From the NCBI RefSeq assembly GCF_014647115.1, contig NZ_BMOO01000004.1:186001-250000 (forward strand): DNA of 64,000 nucleotides. The letters are read 5' to 3'. Source of the DNA: Halarchaeum rubridurum (lineage in GTDB: Archaea > Halobacteriota > Halobacteria > Halobacteriales > Halobacteriaceae). The notes beneath the pieces were generated by a model that was not told the origin of the DNA, did not search any database, and worked only from the letters and a program-made list of their open reading frames with translations. Each line of letters opens with the position of its first letter. Position 1 is the stretch's first letter. Below, piece by piece: positions 14,123-22,498 of this stretch. The position numbers and the translations under genes are program-made.

Positions 14123-14521
14123 ATGGGTGCGAAGAAATCGAAGCGCGCGAATCGGTATGGGACGCTCGCCGAGAAGCGCATGGCCGAGAAGTGGCGGCTC
14201 CAACGCGACGGCGTTCACACGTTCTGGCGCGACGCCGTCGACCCACGGGACGGGACGCCGTGGGAGTTGAAGGCAGCCGTCGTCGAGACCGCCAGCGGCC
14301 GCCCCGGCCGGTTCCGCGTTCGGGAGCACGCGCACGCCCAGCTCGTCGAGCACGACGGCCGCTACGGCTTCGCCGTCTACCGACGCGTGGGCCGCGGCAT
14401 CAAGGTGCTCCGCTACCGAGCGCTCCCCGCCGATCAACTCCCCGTCTCCGCCTGGTACGGCTCCGGTGGCGAGTCCGATGAGCACGATCACACGAAGATC
14501 GCGCTCACCGACGTCTTCTAA
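14123..14521 (+). CDS. Possible PD-(D/E)XK-fold nuclease (132 aa)
   Basis: A small basic protein. The segment FWRDAVDPRDGTPWELKAAVVE has an Asp followed, after a short turn, by Glu-x-Lys, the D...ExK arrangement of restriction-endonuclease-fold enzymes such as Hjc-like resolvases. An N-terminal helix with a Glu (ANRYGTLAEKRMAEKW) fits the usual first helix. The rest has alternating strands (YGFAVYRR, IKVLRYRAL). The family is not identified; a viral resolvase or recombination nuclease is the leading guess. It has its own promoter and is convergent with the right-arm gene chain. Confidence 0.5.
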   Translation: MGAKKSKRANRYGTLAEKRMAEKWRLQRDGVHTFWRDAVDPRDGTPWELKAAVVETASGRPGRFRVREHAHAQLVEHDGRYGFAVYRRVGRGIKVLRYRALPADQLPVSAWYGSGGESDEHDHTKIALTDVF

Positions 14522-14553
14522 AAACTACTGAGAAAGAGGGAAGATTTCCGCGA

Positions 14554-14745
14554 CTATGCAGGTTCTTCTCGCTCGTCGCTCACTGTCGAGCGCGGGCTGG
14601 GGACGTCATCGGCGGTATGGTCATTGAGGAAGTGTTTCCATCGGTGCTCGCCCTCGTCGAACTCGTACCCACAGAGCGGGCACTTGACGAGCGTGACGGC
14701 GACCGCCGTTACCTGATACTCATAGTAGTAGTACTGGAGCGTCAC
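14554..14745 (-). CDS. C2H2 zinc-finger protein (63 aa)
   Basis: A single finger CPLCGYEFDEGEHRWKHFLNDH provides Cys2-His2 ligands. It follows a Tyr-rich beta-like N terminus and precedes a disordered acidic tail. The GTG at 14745 overlaps the stop of the upstream RHH gene in a GTGA junction, which I take as the start. Last gene of a five-gene overlapping chain. Small C2H2 proteins are common in haloviruses and plasmids and probably bind DNA or RNA. Confidence 0.65.
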   Translation of the reverse strand: MTLQYYYYEYQVTAVAVTLVKCPLCGYEFDEGEHRWKHFLNDHTADDVPSPRSTVSDEREEPA

Positions 14746-15293
14746 CACTCATCACCCCCGTCAGCACGAGCAGCGGGCTCCGCAGCGTCGAGCTGGTCCC
14801 ACTCGTCGGCGACCGTCTCGTGTTCATCGTCGTCGGCAGCGTCGAGGATGCGGGGGATGTCGCTGGGGAGGACGATACGGAGCATGGAGCGGCCACCCAT
14901 CGGGCCGGCGCTCAATTCGTTGATGTAGCCCTCACGGCGGAGGGGCTGAATGAGGGTGGTGTCGCAGGCTCCTTTGTCGCGGCTGTGTTTCTGTGCGAGT
15001 TCCTGCTTGGCGACAGATTTGGGGATGGTGCCGTCATTGTTCCGTGCGAGGTCTTGGAGGATGCCGAGCGCGGTTTCGAGTTCGGGCGTGCTCGGTGGGC
15101 GGATGCGCGGACCCTCGTCGTCGTTGGGGTCGGGGAGGTAGTCGGCGACGGCCTCACGAACGAGTTCGGTGGCGTTGATGTCGTTCTCTTCGAGGTAGGC
15201 GTCGACACGCTCGCCGAGGTCGCCCTTGAAGCGCGTATCGGCGCGCACAACCGTTCCGGAGTGTGTCCCGCCAGTCTCCATCCGCCCCATCAC
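14742..15293 (-). CDS. Ribbon-helix-helix plus winged-helix regulator (183 aa)
   Basis: Residues about 15-52 (VVRADTRFKGDLGERVDAYLEENDINATELVREAV) fit a CopG/Arc ribbon-helix-helix: one strand and two helices. Residues about 70-150 look like a winged helix (ALGILQDLARNN, TLIQPLRREGYI, SMLRIVL), and an acidic tail follows. The GTG at 15293 overlaps the preceding stop by 4 bases; an ATG follows immediately. It may regulate copy number, partition or lysogeny. Confidence 0.65.
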   Translation of the reverse strand: MMGRMETGGTHSGTVVRADTRFKGDLGERVDAYLEENDINATELVREAVADYLPDPNDDEGPRIRPPSTPELETALGILQDLARNNDGTIPKSVAKQELAQKHSRDKGACDTTLIQPLRREGYINELSAGPMGGRSMLRIVLPSDIPRILDAADDDEHETVADEWDQLDAAEPAARADGGDEW

Positions 15294-15463
15294 GCATCAC
15301 CTCCTGCCGCAACTGTGGGGGTTCCTGCGGCAGCACCTGAAACGGAGGTCGAAGAGACCCGCATCCGGGGGGTCCGGATCGAGGGGTCGTTTCGGGTGGA
15401 GGCAGTAGTGTCCGTACCCCCCTCCCCGTGGTTGTGGAGGGTGTGGTGGGAGGTGGGGGTCAT
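15290..15463 (-). CDS. Small Thr/Ser-rich ORF inside overlap chain (57 aa)
   Basis: The ATG at 15463 forms ATGA with the stop of the SWIM gene, and its own TGA forms GTGA with the next gene, so it is framed by translational-coupling junctions on both sides. That is the main support. The sequence is low-complexity: His-rich near the start, Arg/Thr in the middle and Ala/Gly at the end. No fold can be assigned. Confidence 0.5.
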   Translation of the reverse strand: MTPTSHHTLHNHGEGGTDTTASTRNDPSIRTPRMRVSSTSVSGAAAGTPTVAAGGDA

Positions 15464-15909
15464 TGGTTCGTCCACCTCTCTTCAGGTGCGACGTGATCCG
15501 GGCGTTCGATGGTCTCAACGTCATCCGGATCGTACGAGGGCTCGCGTCGTGGGCCGCCGTCCGCACGAAGGCCGGGGTCGGTGTCCGTCTCAGCGAGCAC
15601 GGCGGTATCGACCGCCTCGATGCGCTCCCCGTCGACCGACGTCGCGCCGATGAACTCGGCCTTCCGCAACACGCAGAGATGCGCACACGGCACGCTCTCG
15701 TCGCTGTACTTGTAGCCGTCACAGTCACAGAAGCCGACACGTGCGCCGCGTTCGAGGCCGTACGTGACGTCGTGGGCGGCCGCGCCGTCGCGGAGCATCA
15801 CGATGAACGTCGTGGGCCCGCGCTGCTCGATGAGCGCACGGTCGGGGTTGGCGCGCGTCCAGCTCGTTGAATCGGCGTCGCGGACGCTCGCGAAGTCGAG
15901 ATACGTCAC
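15460..15909 (-). CDS. SWIM-type zinc-finger protein (149 aa)
   Basis: The segment near residues 60-76 reads CDCDGYKYSDESVPCAH, a CxCx(n)CxH SWIM zinc finger, placed after a beta-rich domain (TFIVMLRDGAAAHDVTYGLERGARVGFC). SWIM fingers bind DNA or proteins and are frequent in haloarchaeal mobile elements. The C-terminal 70 residues are acidic and probably disordered. Start GTG at 15909 overlaps the stop of the upstream zinc-ribbon gene. Confidence 0.75.
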   Translation of the reverse strand: MTYLDFASVRDADSTSWTRANPDRALIEQRGPTTFIVMLRDGAAAHDVTYGLERGARVGFCDCDGYKYSDESVPCAHLCVLRKAEFIGATSVDGERIEAVDTAVLAETDTDPGLRADGGPRREPSYDPDDVETIERPDHVAPEERWTNQ

Positions 15910-16019
15910 CGGTTGTCACCTCCGCAGTTCGGACAGGTACGACGTGGGAGCCCGCCGGGCGAGGTCGTCGTTTCGAGGCGACCGCCGCAGGTCGGACAGT
16001 AGTGGAGCGTGCCACTCAC
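15906..16019 (-). CDS. Zinc-ribbon microprotein (37 aa)
   Basis: A short frame from GTG at 16019: CPTCGGRLE, a basic linker, then CPNCGG, giving two CxxC knuckles that bind one zinc. The stop overlaps the SWIM gene start (GTGA), making this the first gene of the five-gene chain that reads inward from the right attachment site. Conserved Cys spacing and coupling support it despite its size. Confidence 0.65.
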   Translation of the reverse strand: MSGTLHYCPTCGGRLETTTSPGGLPRRTCPNCGGDNR

Positions 16020-16194
16020 GCCGACCACCTCACTTCGGCTACGAGTTTCGGGGGACGGCGTCGCCCCGCGACCGGAGGGCGGTTGACATCCGGTGAATAA
16101 CCCGGGATTCCCGAGGGAGTATTCGGGTGAATTCGGGGGGCAATCGGGGCTTTACCTGCTGGTATAGATTCGGCCAGGAAACGAGAGGTGTCGC
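16020..16194. other. Right-end non-coding arm next to attR
   Basis: No gene is seen. The segment 16092-16145 is rich in short repeats around GGTGAATAAC, ATTCGGGTGAATTCGG and a CCCGGGATTCCCGAG palindrome. These could be integrase arm-binding sites next to the core, as in other tyrosine-recombinase att sites, or the promoter of the inward gene chain. The function is inferred from position. Confidence 0.35.
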
Positions 16195-16211
16195 GATGGG
16201 CCCTGGCGGAT
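16195..16211 (+). other. attR core, overlapping tRNA 3' end
   Basis: Second copy of GATGGGCCCTGGCGGAT, identical to 657-673. It spans the 3' acceptor strand, the discriminator and the T-stem edge of the minus-strand tRNA gene, so integration leaves the tRNA intact. The element lies 3' of the tRNA. Confidence 0.85.
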
Positions 16212-16303
16212 TTGAACCACCGATCACCCGGTGTCCCACAGCCACTCGGGACGAGCAGGCTGGTATGAGCCGGGGGCTGTAAACCAGACTGAGCTAAGGG
16301 CCC
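16197..16303 (-). tRNA. tRNA(CAT) with 31-nt intron, probably elongator Met
   Basis: Reading the minus strand: acceptor GGGCCCT pairs with AGGGCCC, discriminator A; T arm GGTGG/CCGCC with loop TTCAAAT; anticodon stem CCCGG/CCGGG with CAT at 16265-16267. The loop closes only if 31 bases (16233-16263) are removed between positions 37 and 38, the canonical archaeal intron site; the mature RNA is 76 nt. The D stem is only 3 bp in this folding. Elongator Met is favoured because SNJ2-type viruses target tRNA-Met and haloarchaeal elongator tRNA-Met genes carry introns; Ile decoding AUA (CAT modified to agmatidine) is the alternative. Confidence 0.85.
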
Positions 16304-16414
16304 TCGTATCGCCGTATTGGGGCCGTGGTCTTTAGCGTGTCGGGATTCGTCCGGCAACGGCGGCGCGGCGAGTCCGTCGCAGTGGGGTACGTGAGTGGAC
16401 GAGGAGGTCAGACA

Positions 16415-16491
16415 CACGAGACGGTGAGCGTCTCGTGAAACGACGAACGAAGGGAGGAGCGCCAGCATCAGAAACGCGATGCGTTTCTGAT
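16415..16491. terminator. Two perfect hairpins between the tRNA genes
   Basis: Hairpin one has arms CACGAGACG and CGTCTCGTG with a 5-base loop (16415-16437). Hairpin two has 11-bp arms ATCAGAAACGC and GCGTTTCTGAT with a 3-base loop (16467-16491). Both lie 3' of tRNA-Asn on the transcribed strand and 5' of tRNA(CAT). They may mark transcript ends or protect precursor ends. Archaeal termination normally needs a T-run, which is weak here. Confidence 0.35.
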
Positions 16492-16517
16492 TAGGCGTGA
16501 TTCCTATGAGGAATGTA

Positions 16518-16590
16518 CGCCGCCACCAGGGCTCGAACCTGGGACAACCTGGGTAACAACCAGGTGCTCTACCAACTGAGCTATGGCGGC
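16518..16590 (-). tRNA. tRNA-Asn(GTT)
   Basis: The minus strand folds as a complete 73-nt cloverleaf: acceptor GCCGCCA/TGGCGGC with discriminator G, D arm GCTC/GAGC, anticodon stem CCTGG/CCAGG (loop TTGTTAC, anticodon GTT), and T arm CCAGG/CCTGG with loop TTCGAGC. No intron. The 3' CCA is not encoded, consistent with the CCA-adding enzyme gene starting about 100 bases away on the other strand. Confidence 0.95.
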
Positions 16591-16692
16591 TTGCTCGCAC
16601 TCTGTCGTAGCGGTGTCGTTCAAATATGGCTTTCGTTTTCCCGTGGATGCGACCACCGACGGTTTTTGGAGCGGGGCGGGCGTAGCGAGGGC

Positions 16693-18032
16693 ATGACCGA
16701 GACGGACGCCGTGTTGCGGGCGGTCCGGGAGCGCGTGGACCCGACGGCCGCGGAACGCGAGCGACTGCGGACGGTGGCCGAGCGGCTCGTGGAGCGCGCC
16801 GAGGACGCGGTTGACGAGCGCGGCCTCGACGCGGACGTCGTGCGCGTCGGGAGCACGGCCCGCGGGACGTGGGTGCGCGGCGACCGCGACATCGACGTCT
16901 TCGTGCGCTTTCCGCCGTCGCTGTCGCGCGACGAACTGGAGACACACGGCCTCGCGGTGGGGAACGCGGTCCTCCCGAACGGCCACGAGGAGTACGCCGA
17001 ACATCCCTACGTGAAGGGGGAGTTCGAGGGGTACGACGTCGACCTCGTGCCGTGTTACGCGGTGGAGTCGGCCCGCGACATCCGCTCGGCGGTCGACCGC
17101 ACGCCGTTCCACACCGAGTACCTGGAGGCGCGTCTCGACGACGACCTCGCGGCGGACGTCCGGCTCTGCAAGCAGTTCCTGAAGGGAATCGGCGCGTACG
17201 GCTCCGACCTGAAGACGGAGGGATTCTCGGGCTACCTCACGGAGCTCCTCGTGCTCGAATACGACGGCTTCGAGGCGCTCCTGGCGACGGCAGCCGACTG
17301 GCAGCCGCCGGTCGAACTCGACCCGGCGGGCCACGCGAACGCGAGCTTCGACGACCCGCTCGTCGTCGTGGACCCGACGGACCCCGAGCGGAACGTCGCG
17401 GCCGTCGTCTCCGCGGCGAACGTCGCGCGCTTCCAGCACTACGCCCGGCGGTTCCGGGAGGAGCCACGCGAGAGCTACTTCTTCGCGTCGCCGCGCGACC
17501 CGCTGGACGCCGAGGGGGTACGCGCGGCGCTCGACGAACGCGGAACGCGCGCCCTCGCGGTCCGCTTCGACGACGACTCGCTGCTCGATCTCGTCGAGGA
17601 CCAGCGCTATCCCCAGCTCCGCCGCTCGCTCGACGGCCTCGTTCGGGGCTTAGAGGAGCGCGGCTTCGAGGTGGTGCGCGCGGCGACGTGGGCGGACGAG
17701 ACGGCCGTCCTCTTCTGCGAGCTCTCGGTCGCGGCGCTCCCGGCGGTCGAGCGTCACCGCGGACCGCCGGTACACGTCGGCGGGCACGCGTCGGGGTTCT
17801 ACGAGAAGTACGCGGACGACCCGGACGTCTACGGACCGTACATCGAGGGCGAGCGCTACGTCGTCGAGCGCGAGCGTGACGTGCGGAGCGCGGCGGCGTT
17901 CGCCGAGGAGGAGTTGGCGTCCGTGGCGCTCGGCCACGCGGTCGAGCGACTCGTCGCGGCGGACGACTACACGGTCCTCGCGGACGCGGAGGTCGCGGCG
18001 CTCGCGGCGGAGTTCGGCCGGGAGTTCGCGGC

Positions 18033-18054
<22 letters not shown>
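16693..18054 (+). CDS. cca: CCA tRNA nucleotidyltransferase, archaeal class I (453 aa)
   Basis: Adds CCA to tRNA 3' ends without a nucleic-acid template. The class I nucleotidyltransferase signature is at about 55-75: VRVGSTARGTWVRGDRDIDVFV, with the GS and DxD metal-binding Asp pair. The third carboxylate is in YDVDLVPCY (about 115-122). The rest shows the archaeal central and tail domains (LCKQFLKGIGAYGSDLKTEGFSGYL). Length matches archaeal enzymes. The ATG at 16693 directly precedes a typical TETDAVL start; a longer frame upstream would run through tRNA-Asn. Convergent with the deacetylase gene, overlapping it by 22 bases. Confidence 0.93.
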
Positions 18055-19042
<988 letters not shown>

Positions 19043-19046
<4 letters not shown>

Positions 19047-19480
19047 CCGACGAGCTCGAAGTACGTCTCGACGTCCTCGGCCTGCACGGTGCGACGACCG
19101 GCGTGGCGGGCGAGCGTCGCCGCGCCGTCCGCGGCGTCGTCCGCGAACGCCTCCAGGTGCGCGGCGAGCGCGACGCGGGCGTCGGCCGACACGCGATACT
19201 CGTCCGGGATGTCGAGGCGGGCGATCCGGTCGACGGGCGCGACCGGCAGCGTCAGCTCGTCCCGCTCGGGCGCGTCGGTCGCGTCGAACCCGAAGTCCTC
19301 GACCATCAGGGTCTTGCGGCCCGCGTCGGTCGCGTGTTCCGCGGCCTCCCGGGCGAGGGCCGCACCGCGGCGTTGGATGCGACGAGCGAGTTCCTCCGCG
19401 GCGTCCGCGCTCACGCGGAGGTCGCCGGCCTCGCGCCGGATGACCGTGTCCACCGGCGCGAACGGGAGCTCGACACTCAT
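19043..19480 (-). CDS. hstA: Archaeal histone, fused doublet (145 aa)
   Basis: Two histone folds in tandem in one chain. The first (about 3-67) has LPFAPVDTVIRREAGDLRVSADAAEELA and the closing RKTLMVEDF. The second (about 75-143) has LPVAPVDRIARLDIPDEYRVSADARVALA and RRTVQAEDVETYF. Haloarchaeal histones are typically such end-to-end dimers of this length. Start at MSVELPF: the longer frame to 19555 has no histone sequence upstream. In haloarchaea the protein behaves more like a gene regulator than a bulk packager. It leads into the deacetylase gene with a 4-base overlap. Confidence 0.92.
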
Positions 19481-19652
19481 ACCGTGAAACGTGCGTGTAC
19501 GACCCTTAACGTTTTCCGTCCCGGTCGCACGCCGCTCGTCGGCGACCGCCCGCACTCACGCACTCGTGGACGGGACCTCTCCGTCACCGATGCGCCACGG
19601 CGGGCAACCCGGGACGAGCCCCGGACGACTACCGGGACGACGAGGACCGGGA

Positions 19653-21074
19653 CTAGCGGACTTCTTCGGCGTCGAGACGGTCGTCGCGCAGCGTCCCGCG
19701 GACCGTCACCGTCTGCCCGAGCGTGACGTCCGCGTCCGTCTCGACGCTCATCGTCTCCGTGCCGTCGTCGAGGATGACCGGGTCGCGCGCTTGCACGACC
19801 GTCCCGGTGAACTCGACGTCCTCGCCGTCGGCGTCCGCGTTGGCACCGACGTCGGTCGCGTCGGTGTCGCTCCCGCCGCTCTCGGGCGCGGTCCCGTCCG
19901 CGTACGCCCCGAGTCCGGTCGCCTCCTTCTCGGAGGCTTCGTCGTCTCCCACCGCGGTCGTCGCGCCGTCCGCGAGTTCGACGACGCTCGCACGCCACCC
20001 CGCGGAGGCCTCGATGTCGTCCTGCCAGCCGTCCTGAATCTCGACGTCCGTGAAGAGCACCTCGTCGCCCGGCCCGATGTCGCGGTCCGCCTTCTCGCCC
20101 CAGAGCGCCACCCGGATGTCCCCGGTGTCGTCCTGCAAGCGGACGTTTCGCACCTGGCCCTCGCTCCCGTCGTCGCGCTCGAACGTCCGCTTCTCGTCCG
20201 CGGAACGAATCACGCCCGCGATGTCCGCGACATCGTCGAGTTCCAACTGCTCGATGGGGGTCGCCTCGGGGACGAACTCGACGTCCTCGTCGACGGCCTC
20301 GACCGCCCCGCGGTTGCCGACGTGGAGTTCGGTCGAACCGTCGCGCTCCCGGACGTAACCGTCCACGACCTCCACGACGTCGCCCGGTCCGAACTCCTCG
20401 ACGGCGGCCGTCCGCTCGTCCCAGAGCGTCACCGTCACGCGGCCCGTCTCGTCGCCGAGCGAGAGGTTGGCGACGCGGCCCTCGCTCCCGTCGTCCCGGT
20501 CGAACGTCCGGACCGAATCCGTATCGAGCACCTCGCCGACGAGCGTGACGTCCGAGATACCCACGGAGAGGTCCTCGACCCGATACGTGTCGCTTATCTG
20601 GACGTCGATATCCGTGTCGGGGTCGGGCTCGACGCGGTCCGCGCTCACCTCGACGCCGTTGTAGCCGTCCGACGGTCGCCCGGCCACGCGGATGACGTCG
20701 CCGGCTTGGAGTTCGTCGGCGGCGTTCGCGGCCTGCTCGTCCCACAGCGAGACGCGGACCGACCCGCTCTCGTCCGCGACCTCGACGTTCAGCACGCGGC
20801 CGTCCTCCGCGTCCTCGTCGTCGCGCTCGAACGTCCGGAGTTCGCCCACGGAGACGACCTTCCCGACGAACTTCGCCTCGTCCATCTCGGGGGTGACGTC
20901 CGCGATGCCGTTCACCTCCCCGTCCTGCAGTTCGTGCGCGAGGAGCATGGCGGCCGTCTCGTCGTCCGCCAGCCCACCCATCTGCTCGACCTTCTCCGCG
21001 ACCGCCTCGCGGAACTCGTCGAGGGAGACCTCGTCGGTCTCCAGGTCGGCGTACGTATCCTCTATCGCACCCAT
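19653..21074 (-). CDS. rpa2: Replication protein A, multi-OB-fold ssDNA-binding protein (473 aa)
   Basis: Binds single-stranded DNA in replication and repair. At least three homologous OB folds are visible, each with the pattern GxVxxxxxxRTFERDD...GxVxNxxLxDxTGxxxVxLWDE, starting near residues 65, 170 and 275. A fourth shorter OB-like segment lies at the C terminus after a Thr/Asp/Gly-rich linker (about 380-410). No zinc finger is seen. Size and layout match haloarchaeal Rpa2. A helical N-terminal domain (about 1-55) precedes the first OB fold. In Haloferax, rpa2 lies near the histone and deacetylase genes, as here. The ATG at 21074 is the first in the conserved part. Confidence 0.85.
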   Translation of the reverse strand: MGAIEDTYADLETDEVSLDEFREAVAEKVEQMGGLADDETAAMLLAHELQDGEVNGIADVTPEMDEAKFVGKVVSVGELRTFERDDEDAEDGRVLNVEVADESGSVRVSLWDEQAANAADELQAGDVIRVAGRPSDGYNGVEVSADRVEPDPDTDIDVQISDTYRVEDLSVGISDVTLVGEVLDTDSVRTFDRDDGSEGRVANLSLGDETGRVTVTLWDERTAAVEEFGPGDVVEVVDGYVRERDGSTELHVGNRGAVEAVDEDVEFVPEATPIEQLELDDVADIAGVIRSADEKRTFERDDGSEGQVRNVRLQDDTGDIRVALWGEKADRDIGPGDEVLFTDVEIQDGWQDDIEASAGWRASVVELADGATTAVGDDEASEKEATGLGAYADGTAPESGGSDTDATDVGANADADGEDVEFTGTVVQARDPVILDDGTETMSVETDADVTLGQTVTVRGTLRDDRLDAEEVR

Positions 21075-21307
21075 GATAATCGTAGTTCGGACCAAGGTAG
21101 GCCCGCGCATAAGCGTTGTCCTTGCCCGTTTCCGGGCCGCTGTCGGTCGCTCATCGGCCGTACGTCGTCTCCCCATCCGCCTTGAACGTTCACCCCGACA
21201 CCCGCCCAGTTCACGCCACCGCATATCGTCGCGTGCCGCGAGAGCACGACCCACGAGAGGGGGCGAATCGTAACCGCTTTACGTACCCTGCGGCTACGAA
21301 AGAGTGA

Positions 21308-21380
21308 GTCCGGATAGGGTAGTGGACTATCCTCTTGGCTTGCGGAGCCAGGGACCGGCGTTCAAATCGCCGTCCGGACG
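21308..21380 (+). tRNA. tRNA-Arg(GCG)
   Basis: Complete 73-nt cloverleaf: acceptor GTCCGGA/TCCGGAC, discriminator G; anticodon stem TTGGC/GCCAG with loop TTGCGGA and anticodon GCG; T arm CCGGC/GCCGT-type with loop TTCAAAT. A TATA-like CTTTACGTA about 28 bases upstream could be its promoter. Followed directly by hairpins and a tandem repeat array. Confidence 0.93.
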
Positions 21381-21399
21381 TTCCTTCACTTCGCTACGC

Positions 21400-21500
21400 G
21401 ACGAGCCTTCGGCTCGTCGCTTCGCTTCGTTCAGTCACGTCCGGACTCCGCGAGACGCGTCCGCGTCTCGCTTGCCCACGCGCGCCGTCGGCGCGCGTGG
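21400..21500. repeat. Three consecutive perfect hairpins after tRNA-Arg
   Basis: Hairpin 21400-21418 has 8-bp arms GACGAGCC/GGCTCGTC and a TTC loop. Hairpin 21451-21470 has 9-bp arms CGAGACGCG/CGCGTCTCG. Hairpin 21476-21500 has 11-bp arms CCACGCGCGCC/GGCGCGCGTGG with a GTC loop. Between and around them GTCCGGAC, the end of the tRNA acceptor, recurs at 21439-21446 and 21506-21513. No reading frame is conserved across the block. Confidence 0.6.
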
Positions 21501-21518
21501 ACGCCGTCCGGACGCTTC

Positions 21519-21804
21519 GCGTAGTCAGCCTCGGCTTGGTATCCGCGTAGTCAGCCTCCACTCCAGATTTGCGTAGTCGGTCTTCACTCCGGATTTGCGT
21601 AGTCAGCCTCCACTCCGGGTTTGCGTAGTCAGCCTCCGCTCCGGATTTACGTAGTCGGCCTCCACTCCGGGTTTGCGTAGTCAGCCTCCACTCCGGGTTT
21701 GCGTAGTCAGCCCCCACTCCGGGTTTGCGTAGTCAGCCCCCACTCCGGGTTTGCGTAGTCAGCCTCCGCTCCGGGCTTGCGTAGTCGGCCTCCAATCGGT
21801 GTTC
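21519..21804 (+). repeat. Tandem array, 11 units of 26 bp
   Basis: Eleven head-to-tail units of exactly 26 bases begin at 21519, 21545, 21571, 21597, 21623, 21649, 21675, 21701, 21727, 21753 and 21779. Each opens with GCGTAGTCAGCCTCC or a close variant and ends in CTCCGGGTTT or similar. Units 2-10 differ at only a few positions; the first and last are divergent in their second half. Twenty-six is not a multiple of three, so this is not a protein repeat, and there are no spacers. It fills the gap between tRNA-Arg and the DUF309 gene. Confidence 0.95.
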
Positions 21805-21866
21805 GTTCGATTTCCTCGTTCGTCGCGTGACGCCACCCCTTTCTCCGCGCGACGCGAACACGCACT

Positions 21867-22463
21867 ATGGACGAGCGACTGCGACTGCGCGCCGGCGTCG
21901 CGGCGTTCGACGCCGGGGAGTACGCGGCGGCACGCGACGGCTGGCGCGAGGCCGATAGCGAGGAGGGCGAGGCGCTCGCCGACGCCGCGGCCGTAATCGT
22001 TCGCGGGCGCACCGGGTCGTTCGACGGTCTCGCGGCGGACGCGCACGCGGCGAGCGAGACGCTCGGGACGCTCGACGAAAAACGAGGGGTGGACGCGTCG
22101 GCACTCCGGGACTACCTCGGCGTCGTCGCGGGCGACCCCGAGGTGGTGGAGCGGCGCCTCCCACCCGCGATAGCGCTCGACGGGGAGCGAGTGACGCCGG
22201 ACGACCTCGACATCGAGGGCGTGCTGGCGCTCGCGCCGGCGGTCGCGGCCGCGTCGGGTGGCGAGCGCGAGCGCGTCGAGCGCGCCGTCGAGTACGCGCG
22301 GGCGGACCTCGGGGAGGACGAGGCGGGAACGAGCGCGTTCGTGACGCTCTGCTACGACGTCGTGACCGACCCCGAGGCGCGCCCGGTCGCGTACCGACGG
22401 CTCGTGGAGCGCGTGGAACGCCGCGAGGCGCGGGAGAAGGACGTCGAGGGGCTGTTCGGGTAG
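21867..22463 (+). CDS. DUF309-family protein (198 aa)
   Basis: An all-helical small protein. The N-terminal segment LRAGVAAFDAGEYAAARDGWRE and the later GEALADAAAVIVR resemble the DUF309 pattern, in which a helical repeat carries a conserved aromatic/acidic core. The usual DUF309 His is not obvious (AARDGW here), so the family call is moderate. The remaining 130 residues are acidic helices. Function unknown. The ATG lies 62 bases after the tandem array. Confidence 0.55.
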   Translation: MDERLRLRAGVAAFDAGEYAAARDGWREADSEEGEALADAAAVIVRGRTGSFDGLAADAHAASETLGTLDEKRGVDASALRDYLGVVAGDPEVVERRLPPAIALDGERVTPDDLDIEGVLALAPAVAAASGGERERVERAVEYARADLGEDEAGTSAFVTLCYDVVTDPEARPVAYRRLVERVERREAREKDVEGLFG

Positions 22464-22498
22464 CGTCGGTGGAGGAGAAGAGAGAACGGGGAAGAGAA

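Larger units (their letters stand above)
657..16211. mobile_element. Integrated pleolipovirus-like provirus (SNJ2 type), ~15.5 kb
   Basis: The element lies between two identical 17-bp direct repeats. The right copy overlaps the 3' end of an intact tRNA(CAT) gene and the left copy is an orphan beside the integrase. Seen: integrase operon at the left, divergent early genes, a structural operon with a large spike-like protein (signal peptide, Gly-rich stalk, C-terminal anchor), small membrane proteins and an NTPase, and a right arm of overlapping regulators. Known: the temperate pleolipovirus SNJ2 integrates at a tRNA-Met gene using a tyrosine integrase helped by two small neighbouring proteins, and pleolipoviruses carry a conserved block of membrane protein, spike and NTPase genes. 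Inference: this is a betapleolipovirus relative with an extra cargo island at 3.7-8.8 kb. All module types are present and no gene is obviously broken, so it could be inducible. Confidence 0.85.

Noticed and set aside
16016-16945. A 309-aa minus-strand frame
   Set aside because: It crosses attR, two tRNA genes and the cca start; Arg/Pro-rich shadow of GC-rich DNA.
21519-21804. The 26-bp array as a CRISPR
   Set aside because: Units are head-to-tail with no spacers, and no cas gene is near.
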